In this document: in pieces, positions 31,135 through 38,673 of the stretch
How positions within the stretch are numbered: the stretch's first letter is position 1
Layout: every line of letters begins with the position of its first letter
Source: DASVRA01 sp036388855
GTDB taxonomy: Bacteria; Pseudomonadota; Alphaproteobacteria; Caulobacterales; Caulobacteraceae
Direction of reading: 5' to 3'
Length of the DNA: 64,000 nt
Assembly (NCBI GenBank): GCA_036388855.1
Contig: DASVRA010000022.1
Span: 74,256-138,255, forward strand
Program-made: the position numbers and the translations under genes
Notes under the pieces: generated by a model
What the model was told of the DNA's origin: nothing
What the model saw: the letters and a program-made list of their open reading frames with translations, nothing else
The model's database searches: none

Positions 31135-32286
31135 ATGACCCACCCCAAACCCCAGGCGCGGCCGGCGCGGCCGTTCTTTTCCTCCGGGCCCTGCGTGAAG
31201 CCCCCAGCATGGTCGCCGCAGCGGCTGTCACGCGGCTGGCTGGGGCGAAACCATCGCGCGCCGGGCGGGAAGGAGCGGCTGAGAACGGCCATCGACCGCA
31301 CCCGGGCGCTGCTTGAGCTGCCGGACGACTACCTGCTCGCCATCACGCCCGCTTCGGACACGGGCGCGGTCGAGCTGGCCATGTGGTCGCTGCTGGGGCC
31401 GAGGCCGGTGCAGCTGCTCAGCTTCGAGGTGTTCGGCCGCACCTGGGTGCGCGACGGCCGCGAACTGAAGCTGGAGGTCGAGGCGCTGGAGGCGCCGTTC
31501 GGGCGGCTGCCGGACCTGTCGCGGGTGCGCCCGGATCACGACCTAGTGTTCCCGTGGAACGGCACCACCTCGGGCGTGCGGGTCCCGGACGCCGGGTTCA
31601 TCAGCGCTGAGCGGGAGGGGGTGACGATCTGCGACGCCACCTCGGCGGTGTTCGCCCAGCGGCTGGACTGGTCCAAGCTCGATGCGGTGACCTTCTCCTG
31701 GCAGAAGGCGCTGGGCGGCGAGGCGGGGCACGGGATGCTGGCGCTGAGCCCGCGCGCGGTGGAGCGGATCGAGGGCTACGATCCACCCTGGCCGCTGCCC
31801 AAGCTGTTCCGGCTGAAGAGCGAGGGACGGCTGGACCGCACGATCTTCGAGGGCGCCACGATCAACACGCCGTCGATGCTGTGCGTGGAGGACTGGCTCG
31901 CCTGCCTGGACTGGGCCGAGGGCTGCGGCGGCCCGGCCGCCCTGCGCGCCCGCGCCGACCGCAACTTCGTGGCTCTGGCGCGGTGGGTGGAGCGGACGGC
32001 GTGGGTGGACTTCCTGGCGGAGGAGCCGGCGACGCGGTCGAACACCTCGGCGTGCCTGAAGATCATCGAGCCGAATTTCACCGCCTTGCCCGAGGACCGG
32101 CAACGGCAGTTCGTCAGCGGCATGGCCAGGCGCCTGGAAGCCGAAGGCGCGGCCTTCGACGTTGAAGCCCATCGCAGCGCGCCGCCGGGCCTGCGCATCT
32201 GGTGCGGCCCCACGGTCGATGCGGAAGATGTCGAAGCGCTCGGGCCGTGGCTCGCCTGGGCCTATGCGCATGCGCGAGCAGGTTAG
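31135..32286 (+). CDS. serC: phosphoserine aminotransferase
   Basis: SerC makes 3-phosphoserine (serine pathway) and also acts in PLP synthesis. The 383-residue product is the long alphaproteobacterial type, with FFSSGPCVKPPAW, PASDTGAVELAMWSLLG, FPWNGTTSGVRVPD, CDATSAVFAQ and the PLP-lysine in FSWQKALGGEAGHGML. The C-terminus is CGPTVDAEDVEALGPWLAW. serA, usually next to serC in alphaproteobacteria, is not here. About 230 bases of upstream sequence may hold a serC leader. Confidence 0.94.
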   Translation: MTHPKPQARPARPFFSSGPCVKPPAWSPQRLSRGWLGRNHRAPGGKERLRTAIDRTRALLELPDDYLLAITPASDTGAVELAMWSLLGPRPVQLLSFEVFGRTWVRDGRELKLEVEALEAPFGRLPDLSRVRPDHDLVFPWNGTTSGVRVPDAGFISAEREGVTICDATSAVFAQRLDWSKLDAVTFSWQKALGGEAGHGMLALSPRAVERIEGYDPPWPLPKLFRLKSEGRLDRTIFEGATINTPSMLCVEDWLACLDWAEGCGGPAALRARADRNFVALARWVERTAWVDFLAEEPATRSNTSACLKIIEPNFTALPEDRQRQFVSGMARRLEAEGAAFDVEAHRSAPPGLRIWCGPTVDAEDVEALGPWLAWAYAHARAG

Positions 32287-32612
32287 AACGGCATCCCCGG
32301 CAACCCGCCGCCCATGCCGGCCAGCGGCCCGGCGACCTCCTTCATCATCTCCGCCTGCTGGGTGTCGAGCTTGCGCTTGGCGTCGGCGTGGGCGGCGACG
32401 ATCAGGTCCGCGATCACCTCGCCCTCGCCCGGCTGCACCAGGCTTTCGTCCAATCTGACAGCCTTAAGCTCGCCGGCCCCCGACAGGGTGACCGTCACCA
32501 TGCCGCCGCCGGACGTGCCCTCCACGCTCGCGGCGGTCAGCCGCGCTTGGGCCTCCTGCAGCCGCTGCTGCATGGCCTGGGCCTGTTTCATGATCTCGCC
32601 GAGGTCCTTCAT
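32283..32612 (-). CDS. YbaB/EbfC family nucleoid-associated protein
   Basis: This 109-residue DNA-binding protein is of the YbaB/EbfC family, usually encoded between dnaX and recR. It shows MKDLGEIMKQAQAMQQRLQEAQ, the GGGMVTVTLSGAGELKAVRLDESLV core and a glycine/methionine-rich tail. The start is ATG at 32612. Here the order is disturbed: an OmpA-like gene on the other strand separates it from dnaX, and serC rather than recR is downstream, overlapping its 3' end by four bases. Confidence 0.92.
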   Translation of the reverse strand: MKDLGEIMKQAQAMQQRLQEAQARLTAASVEGTSGGGMVTVTLSGAGELKAVRLDESLVQPGEGEVIADLIVAAHADAKRKLDTQQAEMMKEVAGPLAGMGGGLPGMPF

Positions 32613-32709
32613 GGTCGCCGTGCTATCGGCGGCGCGCCGCGCCCGCAAGCATGGGGTGGAACCCAAGCTTGGCCTTGGGTAGTTATGTTGGTCTGGTGAG
32701 GAGGCCCTT

Positions 32710-33180
32710 ATGGCCGTGCGAACGAAGTGGGCGGTCTGCGCCTTGGGATTGGCGGCGGTGGTGGCGCTGGAGGGCTGCGCCCAGATGCAGGGGGCCCGCT
32801 CGCGTGTGGCCGGAATGGTGGCGCGCCAGCCGTGCGAGAACGTCTCCACCACCTTCTATTTCGAGAGCGGCTCGGACCAGCTCAGCGACCCCGCCAAACA
32901 GGTCGTGGCCGAGACGGCGAAGATGGTCGGGAATTGCCAGGTGGGCGAATTGCAGCTGGTTGGCCTGGCTGATCCCGCCGGCGCGCCCGCCGCCAATGTC
33001 GAACTCTCCAACCGGCGCGCGCAGGCGGTGCTGGATGCTTTCGTAGCGCAGGGGGTGAACATCCCCCGCTTCAACATCGTGGCGGCCGGCGAGCGGGGAG
33101 CCACTGGCGCTTCGGGGGTGGTGGAGCCGATCCGGCGGCGGGTGGAGGCGACGCTGGTGGTGGGGCGGCAACGGAGCTGA
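32710..33180 (+). CDS. OmpA-like lipoprotein
   Basis: The 156-residue product has a lipoprotein signal with lipobox ALEG-Cys23. An OmpA C-terminal-like domain follows: TTFYFESGSDQLSDPAKQVVAETAKM, LQLVGLADPAGAPAANVELSNRRAQAVLDAFVAQGV and a C-terminal PIRRRVEATLVV. The DPAG-N-LSNRRA pattern resembles the NxxLSxxRA peptidoglycan-binding motif. It is probably anchored in the outer membrane and binds peptidoglycan. It sits between, and opposite to, dnaX and ybaB. Confidence 0.84.
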   Translation: MAVRTKWAVCALGLAAVVALEGCAQMQGARSRVAGMVARQPCENVSTTFYFESGSDQLSDPAKQVVAETAKMVGNCQVGELQLVGLADPAGAPAANVELSNRRAQAVLDAFVAQGVNIPRFNIVAAGERGATGASGVVEPIRRRVEATLVVGRQRS

Positions 33181-33198
33181 CCGCCTCCGTCCATGGGC

Positions 33199-34977
33199 TT
33201 AGTCCTCCGGCGCAGGCTCGTTGGCGGCGGGCGCTTCGGCCTTGAGATCGCGCACGCCAACGATCTCGGCGCCGGGGAAGGTGCGCATCACCGCCTGAAC
33301 AAAAGGATCAGTTTCGATGGCTTGGCGGGCGGCGCGGGTTTCGCGCTGCTGGCGCTCCCAGGCCGATTCCGCGCCGCCGCCGCCCTGGGCGGCGACGAGC
33401 CAGGGTTGACCGGTCCAGTCCTTCAGCCGGGCGGACAGGCGCTGGGCGAGGTTGGAGGGGCAGCCGGGAGCGGGCTCGAATTCAATGGCGCCAGGGCGGA
33501 AGGAGATCGGGCGGACGTAGCGCTCCACGTCGAGCTTCAGCGTGATGTCGCGCCGGGCGCCGATCAGCGAGACCACATCCTCGAACTTCGCAAGCTGCGG
33601 CGCGGGCTGAGGCTTGGCGGCAGGCTGCACCGCACGTGCTACGGCGCCACCGCCTCCGGCCGCACCGGTCGTGCCGCCGCCGCCGGCACTGCCTCCGCCG
33701 GTAGGCGCTTGGCCGTCGCGGAGCGCGCGCAGCGCCTCCTCCGGACCGGGCAGGTCGGCGGCGTAGCAGAGGCGGATCAGGGTCATCTCCACCGTGGCGG
33801 TCGGGTCCGACGCGCGGCGGGCCTCCTCGTGGGCCTTGAGAAGCATCTGCCACAGGCGCGACAGGACGCCCGCGGAGAGTTCGGCACCGAGCGCGGTCAG
33901 GCGCGCGGCCTGATCCTTGGGCAGGGTCAGAGCCTGGGGCCCCAGCGCCTTGGCGACCGAGGCGGAATGGGCGTGTTCGAGCAGATCGCCCGCCACCTGC
34001 ACCGGGTCGGCGCCATAGCCGTGGAGGTCGCGGAAGGTGGTCAGGGCCTCGGCGGTGTTGCCCTGCACCACCTGTTCGAACAGGGCGATGGTCTGGGTTC
34101 GGTCGGCGAGGCCCAGCATGTCGCGCACTACCTCGGCGGTGACCACCTGGCCCCGGTCGGTCTGGACGATCGCCTGGTCGAGCAGCGAGAGGCCGTCGCG
34201 CACCGAGCCCTCGGCGGCGCGGGCGATGAGGGCCAGGCCGTCGGTTTCGATCTTGGCGCCCTCGGCCTGGGCGATCTTCTCCAGGTGAGCGATCAGAACC
34301 TCGGGCTCGACGCGGCGCAGGTCGAAGCGCTGGCAGCGGGACAGGATGGTGACCGGAACCTTCCGGATTTCGGTGGTGGCGAAGATGAACTTGGCGTGCG
34401 GCGGGGGCTCCTCCAGCGTCTTCAGCAGCGCGTTGAACGCGCCCTTGGATAGCATGTGCACCTCGTCGATGACGTAGACCTTGTAGCGCGCCTGGACCGG
34501 GGCGTAGCGGACGCCGTCGAGGATCTCGCGCATGTCGTCCACGCCGGTGCGGCTGGCGGCGTCGAGCTCCAGCACATCGATGTGGCGGCCGTCGATGGTG
34601 GCGCGGCACTGGCGGCCTTCGGCAGCGAGGTTCACCGAGGGGGCGTTGACCGTGTCGCTCTCGAAGTTGAGCGCGCGGGCGAGCAGGCGGGCGGTGGTGG
34701 TCTTGCCGACCCCCCGGACGCCGGTGAGCATGAAGGCGTGGGCGATGCGGCCGGTGGAAAAGGCATTGGTCAGGGTGCGGACCATCGCCTCCTGGCCGAT
34801 CAGGTCCTCGAAGGTGCGGGGGCGGTATTTGCGCGCCAGCACTTCGTAGGCGCCGCCGTCGGCGGGGGCTTGGCCTACGGCTTCACCGGGAGCGGGTTCA
34901 GGAGCGCCGCCGAACATGTCGGAGGTGTTCTCGTCCCGCTCCGGGGCCTCCGCTTCCAAAACGAGGTCTTCGGCCAT
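33199..34977 (-). CDS. dnaX: DNA polymerase III subunit gamma/tau
   Basis: DnaX is the clamp-loader ATPase of the replicative polymerase. The 592-residue protein has YEVLARKYRPRTFEDLIGQEAMV, Walker A GVRGVGKTTTARL, IDEVHMLSKGAFNALLKTLEEPP, sensor-1 ILSRCQRFDL, and a Gly/Ala/Pro-rich tau linker. The zinc-module cysteines of E. coli DnaX are not conserved here (one Cys at GRQCRAT), as I recall for Caulobacter DnaX. ATG at 34977 (MAEDLVLEAEAP) is preferred to an in-frame start 21 bases upstream. The SRP RNA gene lies just upstream on the same strand, a common alphaproteobacterial arrangement. Confidence 0.94.
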   Translation of the reverse strand: MAEDLVLEAEAPERDENTSDMFGGAPEPAPGEAVGQAPADGGAYEVLARKYRPRTFEDLIGQEAMVRTLTNAFSTGRIAHAFMLTGVRGVGKTTTARLLARALNFESDTVNAPSVNLAAEGRQCRATIDGRHIDVLELDAASRTGVDDMREILDGVRYAPVQARYKVYVIDEVHMLSKGAFNALLKTLEEPPPHAKFIFATTEIRKVPVTILSRCQRFDLRRVEPEVLIAHLEKIAQAEGAKIETDGLALIARAAEGSVRDGLSLLDQAIVQTDRGQVVTAEVVRDMLGLADRTQTIALFEQVVQGNTAEALTTFRDLHGYGADPVQVAGDLLEHAHSASVAKALGPQALTLPKDQAARLTALGAELSAGVLSRLWQMLLKAHEEARRASDPTATVEMTLIRLCYAADLPGPEEALRALRDGQAPTGGGSAGGGGTTGAAGGGGAVARAVQPAAKPQPAPQLAKFEDVVSLIGARRDITLKLDVERYVRPISFRPGAIEFEPAPGCPSNLAQRLSARLKDWTGQPWLVAAQGGGGAESAWERQQRETRAARQAIETDPFVQAVMRTFPGAEIVGVRDLKAEAPAANEPAPED

Positions 34978-34997
34978 GCCTCGGATGAGCCCCACCA

Positions 34998-35098
34998 CCG
35001 CTCATCCCCGCGAAAGCGGGGACCCTGGTGCTTTATCGTAGAGCGGCGGGGGCTTCAGAAAAAGCCTGGGTCCGGGCTTTCGCCGGGAAGAGCGGAAA
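34998..35098. repeat. inverted REP-like doublet (GCGAAAGC type)
   Basis: The plus-strand copy CCGCTCATCCCCGCGAAAGC begins at 34999 and continues GGGGACCCTGG. The minus-strand copy CCGCTCTTCCCGGCGAAAGC begins near 35097 and continues CCGGACCCAGG. The two are head to head. Each forms a GAAA-loop hairpin (TCCCCGC/GCGGGGA at 35005-35022 for the first). They lie between dnaX and the SRP RNA. Confidence 0.7.
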
Positions 35099-35114
35099 GA
35101 AAAAATGGAAGGGT

Positions 35115-35208
35115 GGAGACTGGACGGCGACCCGGAGCGAAACTCGTTACGGCTGCTTCCTTCCGGACCTGACCGGGTTGGCGAGGGCTCCGCCCGCCGC
35201 CAGCCTCC
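35115..35208 (-). ncRNA. ffs: signal recognition particle RNA (4.5S-type)
   Basis: The minus strand carries the hallmark SRP domain GGTCAGGTCCGGAAGGAAGC followed by AGCCGTAACGAG. Terminal stems GGAGGCTGG (35208-35200) and CCAGTCTCC (35123-35115) pair with one G-U, which gives a 94-nt hairpin of the bacterial 4.5S class. A T-rich stretch (ATTTTTTC) follows and would terminate transcription. This RNA binds Ffh to target membrane proteins co-translationally. It lies directly upstream of dnaX. Confidence 0.93.
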
Positions 35209-35212
35209 GCGC

Positions 35213-35243
35213 GCTATATCGCCGCTCGATCTCGCCCGTGCAA
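35213..35243 (-). promoter_or_regulatory. putative promoter of the SRP RNA
   Basis: On the minus strand, TTGCAC (35243-35238) and TATAGC (35218-35213) are separated by 19 bases, and TATAGC ends five bases before the inferred RNA 5' end. The spacing is slightly long for sigma-70-type promoters. Confidence 0.4.
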
Positions 35244-35325
35244 GGCGCGGCATCCGCAACCAACATAGTTGCAGATAGCCGCCGCCGCATTATCTAGAGC
35301 GCCAGTCACTTCGGGAGGACATCAG

Positions 35326-36024
35326 ATGATCGACCGCCGTCCGTTCGAGAGCCTCGGCCATGCCGACCATGGCTGGCTGAACGCCCGCCACCACTTCTCC
35401 TTCGCCAACTATCATGAGCCGAGGCGGATGGGGTGGGGCGCCTTGCGCGTGTGGAACGACGACGAGATCGCGGCGAACTCGGGCTTTCCACCGCACCCGC
35501 ACGCGGACATGGAGATCATCACCTACGTCCGCTCGGGCGCGATCACCCATCAGGACTCGATGGGCAACCACGGCCGCACGGGCGCGGGCGATGTGCAGGT
35601 GATGTCAGCGGGCTCCGGGGTGCGCCATGCCGAGTTTAACGTGGAGCCGGAAACCACCACGCTTTTCCAGATCTGGATCATGCCGCGCGAGCGGGGCGGC
35701 AGGCCCTCGTGGGGGACCAAGCCGTTCCCCAAGGGGGACCGTTCGGGACGGTTCGTCACCCTGGCTTCCGGGTTCGAGGGAGACACGGACGCCCTGCCGA
35801 TCCGCACCGACGCGCGGGTGCTGGGCGCCACGCTGAAGGCGGGGGAGGAGGCGGTTTACACGCTCGATCCTTCGCGCCACGCCTACCTTGTCCTGACGCA
35901 GGGCGAGGTGGAAGTGAACGGGGTGAAGCTGTCTCCACGTGACGGGGCCGCCATAACGGGCGAACCCAGCGTGGCCGTGCGGGCGCTTCGCGACGCCGAA
36001 GTTGTGATGGTCGACTCGGTGTGA
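35326..36024 (+). CDS. pirin family protein (YhaK-like)
   Basis: The 232-residue bicupin belongs to the pirin family. Metal-binding residues are in FPPHPHADMEIITYV (two His), and GSGVRHAEFN and TTLFQIWIMP are typical of bacterial pirins such as YhaK/YhhW. Some members have quercetinase activity; others are redox sensors. The function here is not resolved. ATG at 35326 follows GGGAGGAC at ideal spacing, and an in-frame upstream ATG at 35269 lies in the promoter region. Confidence 0.9.
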   Translation: MIDRRPFESLGHADHGWLNARHHFSFANYHEPRRMGWGALRVWNDDEIAANSGFPPHPHADMEIITYVRSGAITHQDSMGNHGRTGAGDVQVMSAGSGVRHAEFNVEPETTTLFQIWIMPRERGGRPSWGTKPFPKGDRSGRFVTLASGFEGDTDALPIRTDARVLGATLKAGEEAVYTLDPSRHAYLVLTQGEVEVNGVKLSPRDGAAITGEPSVAVRALRDAEVVMVDSV

Positions 36025-36074
36025 CGGTTTTGCCGGTTGACCGCTGAACCCCGGTCGCCGATCACTTGCGGCCG

Positions 36075-36608
36075 ATGACCTCGCAGAAAACCGCGAAGCA
36101 AGACGGCCCCACAGTCTTGGTGGTGGACGACAACCAGCACATGCGGGTGCTGCTGATCGAGGTGCTGCGCGCCATCGGGGTGGGCGAGGTGCGCGAGGCG
36201 TCCGACGGCTCCGAGGCGCTGAACGTCCTGCGCCAACGCCGCATCGACCTGGTGATCTGCGACCTGGCGATGCAGCCGGTGGACGGGATCGATTTCGTGC
36301 GGCTGCTGCGCACCTCGCCCGACAGCCCCGACCAGATGGTGCCGGTGATCATCGTCTCGGGCCACTCGACGGCCAGCAAGGTCTATGAGGCGCGCGACGC
36401 CGGGGCCAACGAGTTCCTGGTCAAGCCGATCACCGCCCGTGGCGTGCTCGACCGCATCGCGCGGGTGATCCACCAGCCGCGCGACTTCGTGCGCAGCACC
36501 GACTACGTCGGGCCGGACCGGCGGCGAAAGGACGATCCGAACTACGAGGGCCCATGGCGCCGGGCGGGGGACCAGGAGGCCGTGCCGGCTTCGGTATCCC
36601 GCTCTTAA
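36075..36608 (+). CDS. single-domain response regulator with YVGPDRRR tail
   Basis: The 177-residue CheY-like receiver has a complete active site: Asp18-Asp19, phosphoacceptor Asp63 in LVICDLAMQP, Ser/Thr in VIIVSGHS, and Lys in FLVKPIT. After the receiver (about 12-130) comes a tail with FVRSTDYVGPDRRRKDDPNYEG and no DNA-binding domain. The same tail motif occurs in the receivers at 55006 and 56226. ATG at 36075 is chosen over TTG at 36066. A histidine-kinase partner is not adjacent. Confidence 0.87.
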   Translation: MTSQKTAKQDGPTVLVVDDNQHMRVLLIEVLRAIGVGEVREASDGSEALNVLRQRRIDLVICDLAMQPVDGIDFVRLLRTSPDSPDQMVPVIIVSGHSTASKVYEARDAGANEFLVKPITARGVLDRIARVIHQPRDFVRSTDYVGPDRRRKDDPNYEGPWRRAGDQEAVPASVSRS

Positions 36609-36651
36609 CCTTCGGCGGCGCAGGCTGCCTGGGCTGAATCCGGAGGCCAAG

Positions 36652-36843
36652 ATGGTTCGCAAACTGCTGATTGCCGCCCTGGTGCTGGGCTGCTCGGTTC
36701 CGAGTTCCGGCTGTCTCGTCATCGCGGGCGCCGCCGTGGTCGCGGCGAAGAAGAAGCACGACCACAAGAAGGCCTGCGAGGCGGTGGCCGCCGGGCAGCC
36801 TGTCGACCCCGAAAAAGCCCCGAAGAACTGCGACGAAGGCTAG
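36652..36843 (+). CDS. small lipoprotein with charged tail
   Basis: The 63-residue protein has a lipoprotein signal peptide (MVRKLLIAALVLGCSVPSSG-C), a short hydrophobic stretch LVIAGAAVVAA and a tail KKKHDHKKACEAVAAGQPVDPEKAPKNC with a possible Cys pair. I do not recognise a family. It is preceded by GGAGGCCAAG. A second small lipoprotein gene follows after 28 bases, probably in the same transcript. Confidence 0.72.
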   Translation: MVRKLLIAALVLGCSVPSSGCLVIAGAAVVAAKKKHDHKKACEAVAAGQPVDPEKAPKNCDEG

Positions 36844-36871
36844 ACGGCGGCTGACGCCGGCGAGCCTGTCC

Positions 36872-37084
36872 ATGCCCATTCGTTTCGTCGTGCTCCTTTT
36901 GGCTGGCGCGGCCGGTCTGTCCGGCTGCGTGGCGACCGTGGCCGGCGCCGCGATCGGGACCACCACCGCCGTCGCGGTGGGCACGGTGAAGGGCGTGGGC
37001 GCGGTCGGCGCGGCGACGGTCAAGACCACAGGCAAGGTGGTCGGCGCGGCGATTCCGGACCGGAAGAACGACGAGGGGCGCTAG
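36872..37084 (+). CDS. small lipoprotein, Gly/Ala/Val-Thr rich
   Basis: The 70-residue product has the signal peptide MPIRFVVLLLAGAAGLSG and lipobox LSG-Cys19, then VATVAGAAIGTTTAVAVGTVKGVGAVGAATVKTTGKVVG, a repeated small-residue pattern like that of a group of short alphaproteobacterial lipoproteins. The function is unknown. It ends overlapping the convergent queD by four bases. The same frame is open further upstream, but that part is an artefact over the neighbouring lipoprotein gene. Confidence 0.78.
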   Translation: MPIRFVVLLLAGAAGLSGCVATVAGAAIGTTTAVAVGTVKGVGAVGAATVKTTGKVVGAAIPDRKNDEGR

Positions 37085-37464
37085 GCCTCGGCCGGCACTT
37101 CGAGGCTGCAGCTTTCGCCCACGGTGGGGCGTGACAGGGTCACGCGGCAAAGGCCTGGGAACCTCGGCTTCAGCGCTTGCGCGAAATAGAGGCACAGCCG
37201 CTCCAGGGTGGGGCTCTCCAGCCCCGGCTTCTCGTTCAGGAGGCCGTGGTCGAGGTCGCGCGCCACCGCGCCCAACGCGGCATCGAGCGCGCCGAGGTCG
37301 GTGACCCAGCCCGCCTCGCCGGCCGCCGGCCCGCGCACCGTCGCCTCCACCCGGAAGGAGTGGCCGTGCAGGCGGCGGTAGCGGCCGCCCTCCGGCCCGA
37401 CCGGCAGATAATGGGCGGCGTCGAAGCTGGCCGCCTTGGTGATCTCGAAAATCGGCTGGGTCAT
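37081..37464 (-). CDS. queD: 6-carboxytetrahydropterin synthase QueD
   Basis: QueD converts dihydroneopterin triphosphate to carboxytetrahydropterin in queuosine synthesis. The 127-residue protein has the zinc His in FDAAHYLP (His18) and LHGHSF (His33, His35), the DLDHGLLN pair (Asp72, His73) and TVGESCSLEV with the pterin-anchoring Glu. The catalytic cysteine usually four residues before HGH is a tyrosine (Tyr29). queE lies 20 bases upstream on the same strand. queC is not in the window. Confidence 0.87.
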   Translation of the reverse strand: MTQPIFEITKAASFDAAHYLPVGPEGGRYRRLHGHSFRVEATVRGPAAGEAGWVTDLGALDAALGAVARDLDHGLLNEKPGLESPTLERLCLYFAQALKPRFPGLCRVTLSRPTVGESCSLEVPAEA

Positions 37465-37486
37465 GGGGGTTCGCGGCGCCCGTTGT

Positions 37487-38152
37487 TCAGGGCAGGCCGA
37501 TGTATTTGTGGGTCTGCACGCTTAAACGCCAGCGAGGGTGGGCCAGACAATAGGTGGCGGCCGCATCGGTGTTGGCCTGACGGTCCGGGCCGTCCATCGG
37601 TTGGAGGTAGAAGCGCTCGAAGGCGAGATGTTCAAAGCGCTCCGGCGGCGCCTCGCTCTGGGGGAACACCAGCTTAAGTTCCTGGCCGCTGGTCTGGACC
37701 AGTGGCTGGGCGCCCTTGGGGCTCACGCAGATCCAATCGAGTCCCGGCGGCGCGGGCAGGGTGCCGTTGGTTTCCACCGCCACCTCGAAGCCGCGCGCGT
37801 GGAAGGCGCCAATCAGGGCTGAGTCGAGCTGCAGCAGCGGCTCGCCGCCTGTGCACACCACCAGCCGGTCGTCCTCGCCGCCGCGCCAGGCGCGCTGCAC
37901 GGCGTCGGCGAGCGTGTCCGCCCCTCGGAACTTGCCGCCGCCGGGGCCATCGATGCCGACGAAATCGGTGTCGCAGAAATCGCAGGCGGCCGCCGCACGG
38001 TCCTGGTCGCGCCCGCTCCACAGGTTGCAGCCGGAAAAGCGGCAGAACACCGCCGCGCGGCCGGCCTGGCCGCCCTCCCCCTGCAAGGTGGGGAACACCT
38101 CCTTGACCAAATAGGTCGTGCGGGGGCGGACAGGCGTTGCCTCGATCAACAT
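37487..38152 (-). CDS. queE: 7-carboxy-7-deazaguanine synthase QueE
   Basis: QueE is a radical SAM enzyme that contracts the pterin ring to give CDG in queuosine biosynthesis. The 221-residue product has VKEVFPTLQGEGGQAGRAAVF, then cysteines spaced C-x14-C-x2-C (CNLWSG to CDFCDTDF), the expanded cluster motif of the E. coli-like QueE class, and VVCTGGEPLLQLD. ATG at 38152 is chosen; an upstream in-frame start would add 12 residues. It forms an operon with queD. Confidence 0.93.
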   Translation of the reverse strand: MLIEATPVRPRTTYLVKEVFPTLQGEGGQAGRAAVFCRFSGCNLWSGRDQDRAAAACDFCDTDFVGIDGPGGGKFRGADTLADAVQRAWRGGEDDRLVVCTGGEPLLQLDSALIGAFHARGFEVAVETNGTLPAPPGLDWICVSPKGAQPLVQTSGQELKLVFPQSEAPPERFEHLAFERFYLQPMDGPDRQANTDAAATYCLAHPRWRLSVQTHKYIGLP

Positions 38153-38203
38153 GGCGGTGAATCTAGGCCCGGCGCCCGCGCGCGCCAAACGTCAAGGCGA
38201 GCC

Positions 38204-38584
38204 ATGCCCCATATCATGCTGCTCTACACCACCTGGCCGGACGCGGAGAGCGCCGAAGCGGCGGGCGCGGAGGCCGTGGCCGAGCGGCTGGCCGCCTGCG
38301 CCAACATCCTCCAGCCGATGCAGTCGATCTACCGCTGGCAAGGCGCCGTGGAGCGGACCGGCGAAATCCCCATGCTGCTGAAGACCACCGCCGAGGCGGC
38401 GGCCAGGTTGAGGGAATTCCTCGCTGCGCGTCACCCCTATGAGACGCCGTGCATCCTGGCGCTGCCGGTGGACCCCGCCGCATCGCACCAGCCCTTCGCC
38501 AGCTGGATCGCGGAGCAGGCCAGTGTCCCCGCCGCCGGCGAGGACGCTGCGGCGACGGCGGCGGAAGTGGCCGCGGAGGGCTGA
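38204..38584 (+). CDS. cutA: divalent cation tolerance protein CutA
   Basis: The 126-residue ferredoxin-like protein forms trimers. Typical segments are LYTTWPDAESAEAAGAEAVAERLAACANI, SIYRWQGAVERTGEIPMLLKTT and HPYETPCILALPV. It is associated with copper tolerance, though the function is debated. The C-terminus has an extra Ala/Glu-rich tail (about 108-126). It is divergent from queE. Confidence 0.93.
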   Translation: MPHIMLLYTTWPDAESAEAAGAEAVAERLAACANILQPMQSIYRWQGAVERTGEIPMLLKTTAEAAARLREFLAARHPYETPCILALPVDPAASHQPFASWIAEQASVPAAGEDAAATAAEVAAEG

Positions 38585-38673
38585 GCCGGCGAAAGGTTGC
38601 CACAGCTTAACCACTCCCAAACCTGGACCGTTCAGATTGGTTGAAACGAGGTGTTCGAGCCGAGCCTGTCCGG

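Noticed and set aside
35028..35297. Short open frames over 35.0-35.3 kb
   Set aside because: This stretch holds a REP-like doublet, the SRP RNA and its promoter; the frames are incidental.
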